Assembly: GCA_013362835.1 (NCBI GenBank)
Contig: JABFVJ010000103.1
Coordinates: 1 to 16,444 of the forward strand
DNA length: 16,444 nt
From: Nonomuraea sp.
Lineage (GTDB): Bacteria; Actinomycetota; Actinomycetes; Streptosporangiales; Streptosporangiaceae
Direction: 5' to 3'
This document shows positions 6,670-13,912 of this stretch, piece after piece (within the stretch, counting starts at the first letter, position 1; each line of letters opens with the position of its first letter). A model generated the notes under the pieces. It was given only the letters and a program-made list of their open reading frames with translations, ran no database searches and was not told the origin of the DNA. The position numbers and the translations under genes are program-made.

Positions 6670-7647
6670 TCAGGCGGAACGGGACAGCGTGGCGGGCTCG
6701 ATCCCGTGCTCGAACGGCAGGCCACGGGCGTACCGGGCCAGCTCGTCGAGGGCGAGGTCGGCCATCCTGGCCAGCTCGCCGCCCAGCGAGCCGGCGATGT
6801 GCGGGGTGACGAGCACGTTCGGCAGGTCGTAGAGCGGGGAGTCGGCGGGCAGGAACTCGGGCTCGGTGTGGTCGAGCACCGCGTGCAGGCGTCCGGAGCT
6901 CAGCTCGGCGGTGAGCGCGGCCTGGTCGACCAGGGCGGCCCGCGCGGTGTTGATCAGGGTCGTGCCGTCGCGCATCGCCGCGAGGCGGCGCGCGTCGATC
7001 ATGTGGCGGGTCTCGGGCAGGTCGGGCGCGTGCAGGCTGACGACGTCGGAGCGGGCGACCAGCTCGTCGAGCCCGACCCTGCGCGCCCCCAGGTCCTCCC
7101 TCAGGTACGGATCGCTGACCAGCACCTCGAAGGCGAACGGCCGCAGCAGCTCGATCACCCGCCGCCCGATCCTGGACGCGCCGACGACGCCGATCGTCCG
7201 CCGGTAGTTCCCGAACCCGGGGAAGCGCGCCTCCCAGTCGTCGGTGCCGCGCCCCGCCCGGTACGCGCGGGCGATGTCGAGCACCCGCTTGTTCGCGAAC
7301 AGGATCGCCGCGAGCGTGAACTCGGCCACCGGCTCGGCGTTGGCCGCGGCGGCCGAGGAGACCGCGATGCCGCGCTCCCAGCAGGCGTCGGTCACGTGGT
7401 GCTTGACCGAGCCGGCCGCGTGCACGATGGCCCGCAGCCTGGGCGCCCCGGCCAGCACCTCGGCGGTCACCGGCGGGCAGCCCCACGAGGTGAACAGCAC
7501 CTCGGCCCGCGACAGGTCGGCGTCGCGGAAGTCGTGCACGTACGCCCGCACGTCGGCCACCCGCGCGAGGCGGGCCCGTACGTCATCGGTGACGATGCGG
7601 TCGGCGACCTTCGCGTCCATGGCGACGACGGTCACCGGCTTGTTCAT
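6670..7647 (-). CDS. D-2-hydroxyacid dehydrogenase (NAD-dependent)
   Basis: A 325-residue protein with the two-domain D-isomer 2-hydroxyacid dehydrogenase layout. The Rossmann motif is VVGASRIGRRVIE (154-166), a GxSxIG variant of GxGxxG. Catalytic residues are visible: Arg236 in NTARAALVD, Glu264 in DHTEPEFLP, and His283 in TPHIAGS. Asp179 after the second strand (VSDP) favours NAD(H). ATG 7647 is chosen because GGGGAG sits just upstream and the family start fits; the open frame extends further but only into the permease gene. It lies between the ABC permeases and the secreted beta-helix gene with gaps of about 20 bp. In this setting it may reduce or oxidise a 2-keto/2-hydroxy sugar acid derived from the imported oligosaccharide. 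The substrate is inferred. Confidence 0.9.
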   Translation of the reverse strand: MNKPVTVVAMDAKVADRIVTDDVRARLARVADVRAYVHDFRDADLSRAEVLFTSWGCPPVTAEVLAGAPRLRAIVHAAGSVKHHVTDACWERGIAVSSAAAANAEPVAEFTLAAILFANKRVLDIARAYRAGRGTDDWEARFPGFGNYRRTIGVVGASRIGRRVIELLRPFAFEVLVSDPYLREDLGARRVGLDELVARSDVVSLHAPDLPETRHMIDARRLAAMRDGTTLINTARAALVDQAALTAELSSGRLHAVLDHTEPEFLPADSPLYDLPNVLVTPHIAGSLGGELARMADLALDELARYARGLPFEHGIEPATLSRSA

Positions 7648-7667
7648 GTTCTCCCCCGAGAGCTCGT

Positions 7668-8501
7668 TCACTTGACGCTGCCCGCCGTCATCCCGGCCTT
7701 CCAGAAGCGCTGCAGCGACACGAACACCAGCAGCAGCGGCACCACCGACAGCAGCGACCCGGTGATCACCAGGCTGTGGAACTCGGGGAAGGCCGTGCCC
7801 TGCTTCTCCCAGCCGTACAGGCCGAGGCTGAGGGGGTAGAGCTTCTGGTCGCTCAGCATGACGAGGGGCAGGAAGAAGTTGTTCCAGATGGCGGTGAACT
7901 GGAACAGGAAGATCGTCACGTACGCGGGCAGCAGCATGGGCAGCGCCACCGACGCGAACGTGCGGATCTCGCCGGCCCCGTCGGACCTGGCGGCCTCCAG
8001 CACCTCGCCGGGCACGTACCCGGCCGACAGCACCCGCGCCAGGTAGACGCCGAACGGGTGGACGAGCACGGGCACGAAGACGGCCCAGAACGTGTTCACC
8101 ACGCCGATCTCGGAGGCCAGCAGGTAGAGCGGCACGGCCGTCGCGGTGGTCGGCACCAGCACGCCGAGCAGCACCAGGCCGAACATCTTCTCCTTGCCGA
8201 GCCAGGAGTACTTGTCGAAGGCGTAGCCGCACATCACGGTGATGAACGAGCTGACCGCCGCGCCGAGGCCGGCGTACAGGACGCTGTTGAGGTACCAGCG
8301 GAAGAAGACGCCGTCGCCCTCGCGCGCGACCGCCGCGATGTTCTCGAACAGGTTGAAGCCGGCGAAGGCGAAGCCTGGCGTCGAGTACAGGTCGGACAGC
8401 GACTTGGTGGAGGCGAACAGCAGCCAGGTCAGCGGCATCAGCGTGTAGAGGGCGGAGATGATCAGCAGAATGTTGACCGTCGCCCGGGACATCCACTTCA
8501 C
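7668..8501 (-). CDS. Carbohydrate ABC transporter permease, MalG type
   Basis: A 277-residue inner-membrane permease of the CUT1 family. TM1 covers about residues 9-30, with about five more helices. The cytoplasmic EAA loop is EVLEAARSDGAGEIRTFASVALPMLLP (166-192), which couples the permease to the ABC ATPase. The C-terminus FWKAGMTAGSVK is typical of MalG-like subunits (compare RFxxGLTAGAVK). GTG 8501 overlaps the upstream permease stop (GTGA), the usual arrangement for such pairs, with GGGGGA upstream; ATG 8492 is an alternative start. With the MalF-like partner and the binding lipoprotein it forms an oligosaccharide importer. No ATPase gene is in the cluster. Confidence 0.95.
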   Translation of the reverse strand: MKWMSRATVNILLIISALYTLMPLTWLLFASTKSLSDLYSTPGFAFAGFNLFENIAAVAREGDGVFFRWYLNSVLYAGLGAAVSSFITVMCGYAFDKYSWLGKEKMFGLVLLGVLVPTTATAVPLYLLASEIGVVNTFWAVFVPVLVHPFGVYLARVLSAGYVPGEVLEAARSDGAGEIRTFASVALPMLLPAYVTIFLFQFTAIWNNFFLPLVMLSDQKLYPLSLGLYGWEKQGTAFPEFHSLVITGSLLSVVPLLLVFVSLQRFWKAGMTAGSVK

Positions 8502-9394
8502 CGGCGGTTCCCCCACTTCGTGACGGCGTAGGACAGCACGGCGGCGAGCAGCGCGAGGAGGATCGAGGCGGCGCCGGCCTGGCCGTAGTCGTTGTTGCCG
8601 AACGCCTCGTTGTAGGCGTACATGTTGGGCGTCCACGTGCTGACCACGCCGTCGCTGACGTTGTCGAGCACCATCGGCTCGGTGAACAGCTGCAGCGAGC
8701 CGATGATCGTGAACAGCACGGTCGTGACCACCGCGCCGCGGATCAGCGGCACCTTGACCCGGAGGGCGACGCGCAGCGGGCCCGCGCCGTCCATCCTGGC
8801 GGCCTCGATCACCTCGGCCGGGATGGCCTGCAGCGCCGCGAAGTAGATGATCATGTTGTAGCCCACCCACTCCCACAGCGCGATGTTGACCACCGAGCCG
8901 AGCACGTGGTCGCCGCCGAGGAAGTCGGTCTCGCCGAGCAGGCCCACGATCGGGCTGATGCCGGGCAGGTACAGGTAGAGCCAGATCAGTCCGGCGATCA
9001 CGCCGGGCACGATGTGCGGCATGAACAGCGCGAGCTGGAAGAACTTGCCCAGCCTGGCCAGCCCCGAGTCGAGCAGCAGCGCCAGCGCGAGCGCGCCGCC
9101 GATCATCAGCGGGATGTAGAGCACGCAGTAGCCGAGGATGACCAGGAAGCCGTCGGTGAACGCGGAGTCCTTCAGCGTGTTCAGGTAGTTGGCGAGGCCG
9201 ACGAAGACGGTCTCGGCGCCGCCGAAGCCGAGCCCCGACGACTTCTCGCTGAACAGGCTGAGGTAGACCGCGTAGGCCAGCGGGGCCACGATCACGGCCG
9301 CGAACAGCGCGAAGAACGGCCCGACGAACAGCAGGATCGCCCCCCGCCGCCGCCACCCCTCGCCGCCGCGACCGCTTCCTACTGGAGAAGTCAC
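8498..9394 (-). CDS. Carbohydrate ABC transporter permease, MalF type
   Basis: A 298-residue CUT1 permease with about six transmembrane helices (TM1 about residues 19-44) and the EAA loop EVIEAARMDGAGPLRVALRVKVPLIRG (194-220). GTG 9394 (GTG ACT TCT) is preceded by GAAAGG at suitable spacing. It is the first permease after the binding-protein gene, from which it is separated by 54 bp holding a strong hairpin. The TWTPNMYAYNEAFGNNDYGQAGAASILL segment near the end is a usual feature of MalF/UgpA-type subunits. The imported sugar cannot be told from sequence. Confidence 0.95.
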   Translation of the reverse strand: MTSPVGSGRGGEGWRRRGAILLFVGPFFALFAAVIVAPLAYAVYLSLFSEKSSGLGFGGAETVFVGLANYLNTLKDSAFTDGFLVILGYCVLYIPLMIGGALALALLLDSGLARLGKFFQLALFMPHIVPGVIAGLIWLYLYLPGISPIVGLLGETDFLGGDHVLGSVVNIALWEWVGYNMIIYFAALQAIPAEVIEAARMDGAGPLRVALRVKVPLIRGAVVTTVLFTIIGSLQLFTEPMVLDNVSDGVVSTWTPNMYAYNEAFGNNDYGQAGAASILLALLAAVLSYAVTKWGNRR

Positions 9395-9413
9395 AAGCTG
9401 CCTTTCGGTGGGT

Positions 9414-9439
9414 CGCGGCGGAGCTCGCGCTCCGCCGCG
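9414..9439 (-). promoter_or_regulatory. Intercistronic hairpin between binding protein and permease
   Basis: A perfect 11-bp stem (CGCGGCGGAGC pairing with GCTCCGCCGCG) with a 4-nt loop lies 10 bp past the binding-protein stop and 19 bp before the permease start. It has no U-run, so it is not a standard intrinsic terminator. Such structures after malE-like genes are known to stabilise the upstream mRNA or partially stop transcription, giving more binding protein than permease. The structure is seen directly; the role is inferred. Confidence 0.7.
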
Positions 9440-9448
9440 CGCGTCGTG

Positions 9449-10756
9449 CTACTGCTGGGCGACGTTGAGGCCGCGGCTCTTGATCTCGGCGACGGTGGCC
9501 GTCTGCGCGGTGTCGAGCACGCCGGGAATGGTGGTCTCGCCGGTGCTCACCTTGCCGAGCGCGTCCTTGAAGGTGGTCAGCGTCTGCACCATGCTCGGCC
9601 CCCACGTCCAGCCGGGCTGGACCGTCTTGTACGACTCCGAGAACAGCGCGTAGATGTCCTGGCCGCCGTAGAAGGAGGCGTCGAAGCTCTTGGCCGCGAC
9701 CGGCACGAGGCCGGCGATGGCCGGGAAGCCGCTGGAGGTGCCCGAGGACAGGCGCGCGGTCCACGCCTCCTCCGAGCCGGTCAGCCACTTGACGACCTCG
9801 ACGGCGGCCTTGCTGTTCTTCGACCCCTTGCTCACGCCGAACGTGGTGCCGCCGAGCATGCCGCTCGCCGGGGTGCCCCAGTTGGGGATCGGCGCGATGG
9901 CCCACTTGCCGGACTGGCTCGCGTGGTTGCCCTTCATGACGCCCGCGCCCCAGTTGGCGCCGACGTAGCCCCAGAGGGTGTCGTCCTCGAAGGCGGCGTT
10001 CCACTCCTGGCTGAAGGACGGCTGGACCTTCACCAGGTCGTCCTTGACCAGGCCCTGCCAGTACGCGGCGACCTTCTTGCTGGGCTCGTCGTCGATCGTC
10101 ACCTTCCAGGCGTCGCCCTCGGTGCCGAACCACTTGCCGCCCGCCTGCCACGACAGCGCGGCCAGCACGCTCGGGTCGTCGGGGAAGAACGTCGCGATCC
10201 TGGACTTCTCATCGGCCTTCTTCACCTTCTCGGCGGCGGCGCGGAAGTCGTCCCAGGTCTTCGGGACCTCGATCTTGTTCTTCTCGAACAGGTCCTTGCG
10301 GTAGAAGAACACCTGCGGCGCGGCGTCCATGGGCAGGGCCCACGCCTTGCCGCCCAGCTCGACCAGGCTGAAGACCTCGGCCGGGTACTTGGGCTTGACG
10401 TCGGCCACGTCGGCCGAGATGTCCTGGAGCGCGCCCTGGTTCACGAAGTCGGGCAGCTGCGGGTACTCCACGGACATGACGTCGGGGGCGTTGCCGGCCT
10501 TGACGGCGTTGGAGAACTTGGCGTAGCCGCCCGCGTTGCCCGAGGGGATCTCCTCGAACTTGATCTGCACGTCCTTGTGCGACTTGTTGAAGGCGTCCAC
10601 GACCTGCTGGGTGCCCTTGGCCCAGCCCCAGAACGTCACCTGGGCGGGCTTGCCCGCATCACCCGCGGGCTGCGCCGGCTCCGTGCTGCCGCACGCGGCG
10701 GCGAGCAGGCTCATACCGGCCAGCAGTCCGGCAATGCCGGCGCTCTTGCGTCCCAT
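9449..10756 (-). CDS. Sugar ABC transporter substrate-binding lipoprotein
   Basis: A 435-residue protein. A lipoprotein signal MGRKSAGIAGLLAGMSLLAAAC has Cys22 as the lipidated residue; Ala at -3 makes it a relaxed lipobox. The mature part is a cluster B (family 1) extracellular solute-binding protein: VTFWGWAKGTQQVVDAFNKSHKDVQIKFEEIP near the start, NAPDVMSVEYPQLPDFVNQGALQDIS, YRKDLFEKNKIEVPKTWDDFRAAAEKVKK, and MLGGTTFGVSKGSKNSKAAVEVVKWLTGSEE. Aromatic residues (FWGW, SWQAGGKWF, NWGAG, PGWTWGP) suit sugar stacking. ATG 10756 has GAGGAG about 7 bases upstream. It captures the oligosaccharide outside the membrane and passes it to the two permeases downstream. It is probably the first gene of the six-gene operon. 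Confidence 0.95.
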   Translation of the reverse strand: MGRKSAGIAGLLAGMSLLAAACGSTEPAQPAGDAGKPAQVTFWGWAKGTQQVVDAFNKSHKDVQIKFEEIPSGNAGGYAKFSNAVKAGNAPDVMSVEYPQLPDFVNQGALQDISADVADVKPKYPAEVFSLVELGGKAWALPMDAAPQVFFYRKDLFEKNKIEVPKTWDDFRAAAEKVKKADEKSRIATFFPDDPSVLAALSWQAGGKWFGTEGDAWKVTIDDEPSKKVAAYWQGLVKDDLVKVQPSFSQEWNAAFEDDTLWGYVGANWGAGVMKGNHASQSGKWAIAPIPNWGTPASGMLGGTTFGVSKGSKNSKAAVEVVKWLTGSEEAWTARLSSGTSSGFPAIAGLVPVAAKSFDASFYGGQDIYALFSESYKTVQPGWTWGPSMVQTLTTFKDALGKVSTGETTIPGVLDTAQTATVAEIKSRGLNVAQQ

Positions 10757-10772
10757 CGATGGCTCCTCATCG

Positions 10773-10788
10773 CTTTCGATCGATAAGG
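10773..10788. promoter_or_regulatory. CTTTCGAT operator-like site in SBP leader
   Basis: CTTTCGATCGATAAGG, 16 bp upstream of the binding-protein start, matches the first six bases of the CTTTCGTT element found twice at the DUF2264/regulator promoter. It includes the palindrome TCGATCGA. It is the weakest of four related sites in the locus. Confidence 0.35.
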
Positions 10789-10835
10789 CATCATTCGCTC
10801 ATATCCGATCGTTTGTCTAGAGAGAGGCCACGAAT

Positions 10836-10851
10836 CGATCAATAACGAAAT
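10836..10851 (-). promoter_or_regulatory. Candidate DeoR/LacI-regulator operator upstream of SBP
   Basis: On the minus strand this reads ATTTCGTTATTGATCG and matches the site at 11945-11960 (CTTTCGTTTTTGAACG) at 13 of 16 positions. It lies about 80 bp upstream of the binding-protein start and contains TTGATC, a possible -35 box, with TAGACA 17 bp further as a weak -10. That position suits repression of the operon by the neighbouring regulator. Confidence 0.5.
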
Positions 10852-10862
10852 GGATGCGTACC

Positions 10863-11900
10863 TTACGAGCGAGGTGCCGCCGTCGACTCCCTGACCCTCA
10901 GCTCGGGCAGCAAGGCTACGTGCTGGGCGGGGCGCTCCTGACCCTCCTGGATCCGGCGTACCAGCAGGTCGACGGCACAACGGCCGACCGCTGCCTTGGG
11001 GGGCGCGACGGCGGTGAGCGGCGGGTCGCTGAGGGCCGCGACCTCGTCGTCGTAGGCGACCAGCGACACCTCGTCCGGGATGCGTACGCCGGCCATCCGC
11101 AGGTGCTGGACCAGCAGCTACGTGTCCGCGTCGTTGTGCACGAGCATCGCCGTGACCCCGCCCCTGATCGCCGCGACGACGTCCGCGACCTGCGCGCGCG
11201 ACGGCCCCTCCTGCTCGACGTCCAGGTGGACGGGCTCGTCCAGCCCCAGGTCGCGCACGGCGGCCAGGAACCCGTGGCGCACGCGGGGCGCCGTCGGGCT
11301 GTCCCGCGAGACCATGGCGAGACGCCGGTGCCCGAGCGCCGCCAGGTGCCTGGTGCCGAGGAAGGCCCCGTGGGCGTGGTGCGAGGCCGCCGCGTCCAGC
11401 AGCGAGGCCGGGCCGCCCAGCTCGGCGCGCCGCTCGACCAGCACGGCCGGCACGCCCAGGTCGGCCAGCCACTCCTCGTGCGAGGCGTCCGGCTGCCTGC
11501 TCGGGGTCAGCAGCAGGCCCTCGATCCCGCCGTCGACGAGCTGCCTGACCTGGGTGCGGTCCTCCTCGTCGTCGTAGCGCGAGACGCCGAGGACGAGCCG
11601 GGCGCCGAGCCGTTCTGCCCGCTCGCGGGCGCCCTTGATGACGGCCGGGTAGTAGTACGTGGCCGAGGGGACGAGCATGCCCAGCGTCAGCGTGCGCTCG
11701 CGGACGGGCGCGGGGACCGACTCCGGCCTGGTGATGCCGCCGTGGACCCGGTTGACCAGGCCCTGCCCGGCCAGGTGCTCGACGTCCCTGCGCAGGGTGA
11801 CCATCGACACGTTGAGCCGGTCGACCAGCTCGGCGAGGCGCACGGAACCGCGCTCGCGCACCTCGCGCAGGATCAGTTCGTGACGTTGTTCGGCGAACAC
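10863..11900 (-). pseudogene. DeoR-HTH/LacI-domain hybrid regulator interrupted by an in-frame TAG
   Basis: The frame from GTG 11900 (AAGGAG just upstream) codes a DeoR-type helix-turn-helix at residues 3-55 (ILREVRERGSVRLAELVDRLNVSMVTLRRDVEHLAGQGLVNRVHGG). A LacI/GalR-type sugar-binding domain follows from about 70 (LTLGMLVPSATYYYPAVIKGARERAERLGARLVLG). At 11118-11120 the frame meets TAG after HNDADT. It then continues in the same frame with LLVQHLRMAGVRIPDEVSLVAYDD...PPLTAVAPPK, which is the normal continuation of the family, to TAA at 10863-10865. A single nonsense codon (codon 261 of 346) therefore removes the last 84 residues. The truncated product keeps the DNA-binding domain but lacks part of the effector domain. 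A sequencing error, or a formerly Tyr-type codon mutated to TAG, are both possible. Position and operator-like sites suggest it controlled the transport operon and the DUF2264 gene. Confidence 0.88.
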
Positions 11901-11928
11901 GGCGACTCCTTCTGACTCGACGCTGACG

Positions 11929-11934
11929 ATCCTA
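11929..11934 (-). promoter_or_regulatory. Likely -10 box (TAGGAT) of the regulator gene
   Basis: TAGGAT on the minus strand is a close match to the -10 consensus, 28 bp upstream of the regulator GTG. Its -35 region (weak, TTCAAA/TCAAAA) overlaps the operator-like site at 11945-11960, which is consistent with autorepression. Confidence 0.45.
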
Positions 11935-11942
11935 TCGGGAAG

Positions 11943-11972
11943 TGCTTTCGTTTTTGAACGGATGCTTTCGTT
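11943..11972 (+). promoter_or_regulatory. Two direct repeats TGCTTTCGTT, candidate operator pair
   Basis: Identical 10-bp repeats TGCTTTCGTT at 11943-11952 and 11963-11972 are spaced 20 bp start to start, about two helical turns, on the same DNA face. Direct repeats suit DeoR-type HTH proteins, which often bind repeated sites. The pair overlaps TTGAAC (11954-11959), a -35-like box 17 bp from CATGAT (11977-11982), a plausible promoter for the DUF2264 gene. It also overlaps the -35 region of the divergent regulator promoter. Confidence 0.6.
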
Positions 11973-11982
11973 CGATCATGAT
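11954..11982 (+). promoter_or_regulatory. Candidate sigma70-type promoter for the DUF2264 gene
   Basis: TTGAAC (4 of 6 consensus positions), a 17-bp spacer and CATGAT (4 of 6) lie 62 bp upstream of ATG 12044. The second operator-like repeat lies inside the spacer, so a bound repressor would block polymerase. The hexamers are modest; the assignment rests on spacing and position. Confidence 0.4.
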
Positions 11983-12043
11983 GCTAAGGTCCCGCCGGAG
12001 GCCGGACGTCCCGTTTGGACCTTTGGAGCTTTTGGAGTCCCGC

Positions 12044-13852
12044 ATGTTCCCGCTTCCGCCGGAGGATCGAACGCTCAGCCCGTACACCGGGTGGACCCGC
12101 GCCCACTGGGAGGCGGTGGCCGACGGGCTGCTGGCCGCGGTGGAACCGTACCGCTCCGCGGACGGGGCCGTGATCATGTTGCCCGGGCGCGAGAGCTGGT
12201 CGCGCTGCGACGGCCTGGAGGGGTACGCGCGCACGTTCCTGCTCGCGGCCTTCCGCGTGGCGGGCGGCGGGCCCGAGTCGCTGCTCGCGCCGTACGCGCG
12301 CGGCCTGGAGGCGGGCCCCGACGTCTGGCAGCCGATCGAGGACCGCACCCAGCCCATGGTCGAGGCGGCCTCGATCGCCCTGTCCCTCTGGCTGACCCGC
12401 GACCGCCTGTGGGACCGCCTCGCCCCGCGCACCCGCGACCGCGTCGCCGACTACCTGGCGGGGGCGCTGCGCCACGAGCCCGTGGACAACAACTGGTGGC
12501 TGTTCCCCGCCATGGTCGGCGGCTTCCTCTCAGCGACCGGCCGGCACAAGGAGGAGGCCGAGGCCGCGGTGGCCCGGGGCCTGGCCCGCATCGAGCCCTG
12601 GTACGCCGGCGACGGCTGGTACACCGACGGCGGCAACCGCTCCTTCGACCACTACAACGGCTGGGCCATGCACCTCTACCCGGCCCTCCTCGCCCACCTG
12701 CCGGGCACCGGCGCCCCTTCCGGTGAGGGTCCTCTTGAGTACCCGCGCTCCCCCCGCGAACGGCTGCGGCGCTTCCTGGAGAGTTACGCGCTCACCTTCG
12801 ACCGCGACGGCGGCATGCTGTACCACGGCCGGTCGGTCACGTACCGGTTCGGCTCGGCGGCCTCGCTGTTCGCGGGCGCCCTGCTGGACGCCACGCCGCT
12901 CACGCCCGGCCAGACCCGTCGGGCAGCCTCGGGCGTCCTGCGCCGATTTCTCGATCGAGGGGCGCTCTCGCCCGAAGGGCTGCTCACGCTCGGCTGGCAC
13001 GGGCCGCACGAGGCGTCGCTGCAGGCGTACTCGGGGTCGGCGTCGCCGTACTGGGCCTCGAAGGCGTTCCTCGGGCTGCTGCTTCCGGCCGATCATCCCG
13101 TGTGGACCGCGACCGAGGAGCCCGGACCCACGGGCCTCGCCGCGCTGCCCGGCCCCGGCCTGGTCGTCCAGAACACCGGCGACGTCGCCCGCCTGCTCAA
13201 CCACGGCAGCCAGCACCACGTCGGCGACCCCCTCTACGACCGCTACGCCTACTCCACCCGCACCGGCCCGGCCACGGGGATCCCCGACAACCACTTCGGC
13301 CTGATCCGCCCGGACGGCACGGTCACCGAACGCGGCGTGATCGTCCCCCGGGGCGCGGGCTCGCTGGGTGACGTGGCGTGGGCCGCGTCGGCGGGCGACG
13401 CCGTGGAGAGCCTGAGCGTGATCAGGGGCCCGGTCGAGATCCGCGCCCACCGCGTCGCGCCGGGCTCCCCGGTCCGCCAAACCGGCTGGGCCCTCACTTC
13501 GGCGACCCCCGAAGCCCTCACCCCGGCGGGCGGCCCGGCAGGCGACGAGGTGCGCGGGGGTGGCCACGCCGTCGGCCTGCGCGACGGTGACGGGCTGGTC
13601 TCCGCGTTGGTGGCCGTACGGGGTTACGCGCGGGCCTTCGTCGCCGACGACCCGGAGGGGACGGCGTTCGGCGCGCCCGCGCGGGTGCCCGTGCTGGAGG
13701 GGGTGGCCGAGGACGGCTGGGCGATCAGCGCGGCCGTGCTCGGCGGCGACGGGACCGGCGTGCCCTCGGCGGCGGTGGCGTCCGACGCCGTCACGCTGAC
13801 CTGGCCCGACGACACCCGTCACACCTTCACCCTCGGCGAGCCCACCGGCTGA
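12044..13852 (+). CDS. DUF2264 domain protein, probable (alpha/alpha)6-barrel glycoside-active enzyme
   Basis: A 602-residue protein. DUF2264 covers roughly residues 10-370: LEGYARTFLLAAFRVAGGG (58-76), YARGLEAGPDVWQPIEDRTQPMVEAASIALSLWL (84-117), DNNWWLFPAMVGGFL (148-162), DGWYTDGGNRSFDHYNGWAMHLYP (190-213), YRFGSAASLFAGALLDATPL, and GASPYW-like SGSASPYWASKAFLGLLLP. A beta-rich C-terminal domain follows. This architecture suits enzymes acting on oligosaccharides; I recall related proteins described as beta-glucuronidases (CAZy GH154), but that link is from memory. ATG 12044 is preceded by TTTTGGAG at good spacing; an upstream in-frame GTG at 11942 would overlap the promoter and adds non-conserved residues. 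No signal peptide, so probably cytoplasmic. Divergent from the regulator gene, it probably trims the imported oligosaccharide. Confidence 0.85.
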   Translation: MFPLPPEDRTLSPYTGWTRAHWEAVADGLLAAVEPYRSADGAVIMLPGRESWSRCDGLEGYARTFLLAAFRVAGGGPESLLAPYARGLEAGPDVWQPIEDRTQPMVEAASIALSLWLTRDRLWDRLAPRTRDRVADYLAGALRHEPVDNNWWLFPAMVGGFLSATGRHKEEAEAAVARGLARIEPWYAGDGWYTDGGNRSFDHYNGWAMHLYPALLAHLPGTGAPSGEGPLEYPRSPRERLRRFLESYALTFDRDGGMLYHGRSVTYRFGSAASLFAGALLDATPLTPGQTRRAASGVLRRFLDRGALSPEGLLTLGWHGPHEASLQAYSGSASPYWASKAFLGLLLPADHPVWTATEEPGPTGLAALPGPGLVVQNTGDVARLLNHGSQHHVGDPLYDRYAYSTRTGPATGIPDNHFGLIRPDGTVTERGVIVPRGAGSLGDVAWAASAGDAVESLSVIRGPVEIRAHRVAPGSPVRQTGWALTSATPEALTPAGGPAGDEVRGGGHAVGLRDGDGLVSALVAVRGYARAFVADDPEGTAFGAPARVPVLEGVAEDGWAISAAVLGGDGTGVPSAAVASDAVTLTWPDDTRHTFTLGEPTG

Positions 13853-13873
13853 CCGCCCACGACGAGCGGGATT

Positions 13874-13912
13874 CCGCGGCGATCAGGGCTCCGCGACGAT
13901 CGGGGCTCCGCG
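13874..13912. repeat. Imperfect 17-bp tandem repeat between convergent genes
   Basis: CCGCGGCGATCAGGGCT and CCGCGACGATCGGGGCT (15 of 17 identical) lie head to tail, followed by a partial third unit CCGCG. They occupy the 60-bp gap between the DUF2264 stop and the fadR-like stop. No stable hairpin with a T-run is present, so it does not look like a standard terminator. Confidence 0.7.

Noticed and set aside
6670..8496. Fusion of a permease-like segment with the 2-hydroxyacid dehydrogenase
   Set aside because: The N-terminal extension is out-of-frame permease DNA; a good ribosome site and family start occur at 7647.
7668..10151. Single 827-codon minus-strand open frame spanning the permeases
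   Set aside because: Only its last third matches a protein (the MalG-type permease); the rest is Arg-rich out-of-frame translation of the MalF and binding-protein genes.
10863..11096. Separate small protein starting MAGVRIPDEV
   Set aside because: It is the same frame as the regulator after the TAG and is plainly its C-terminus; no ribosome site precedes the Met.
11942..12043. 34-residue N-terminal extension of the DUF2264 protein
   Set aside because: It would start inside the operator/promoter region and is not family-like; TTTTGGAG precedes ATG 12044.
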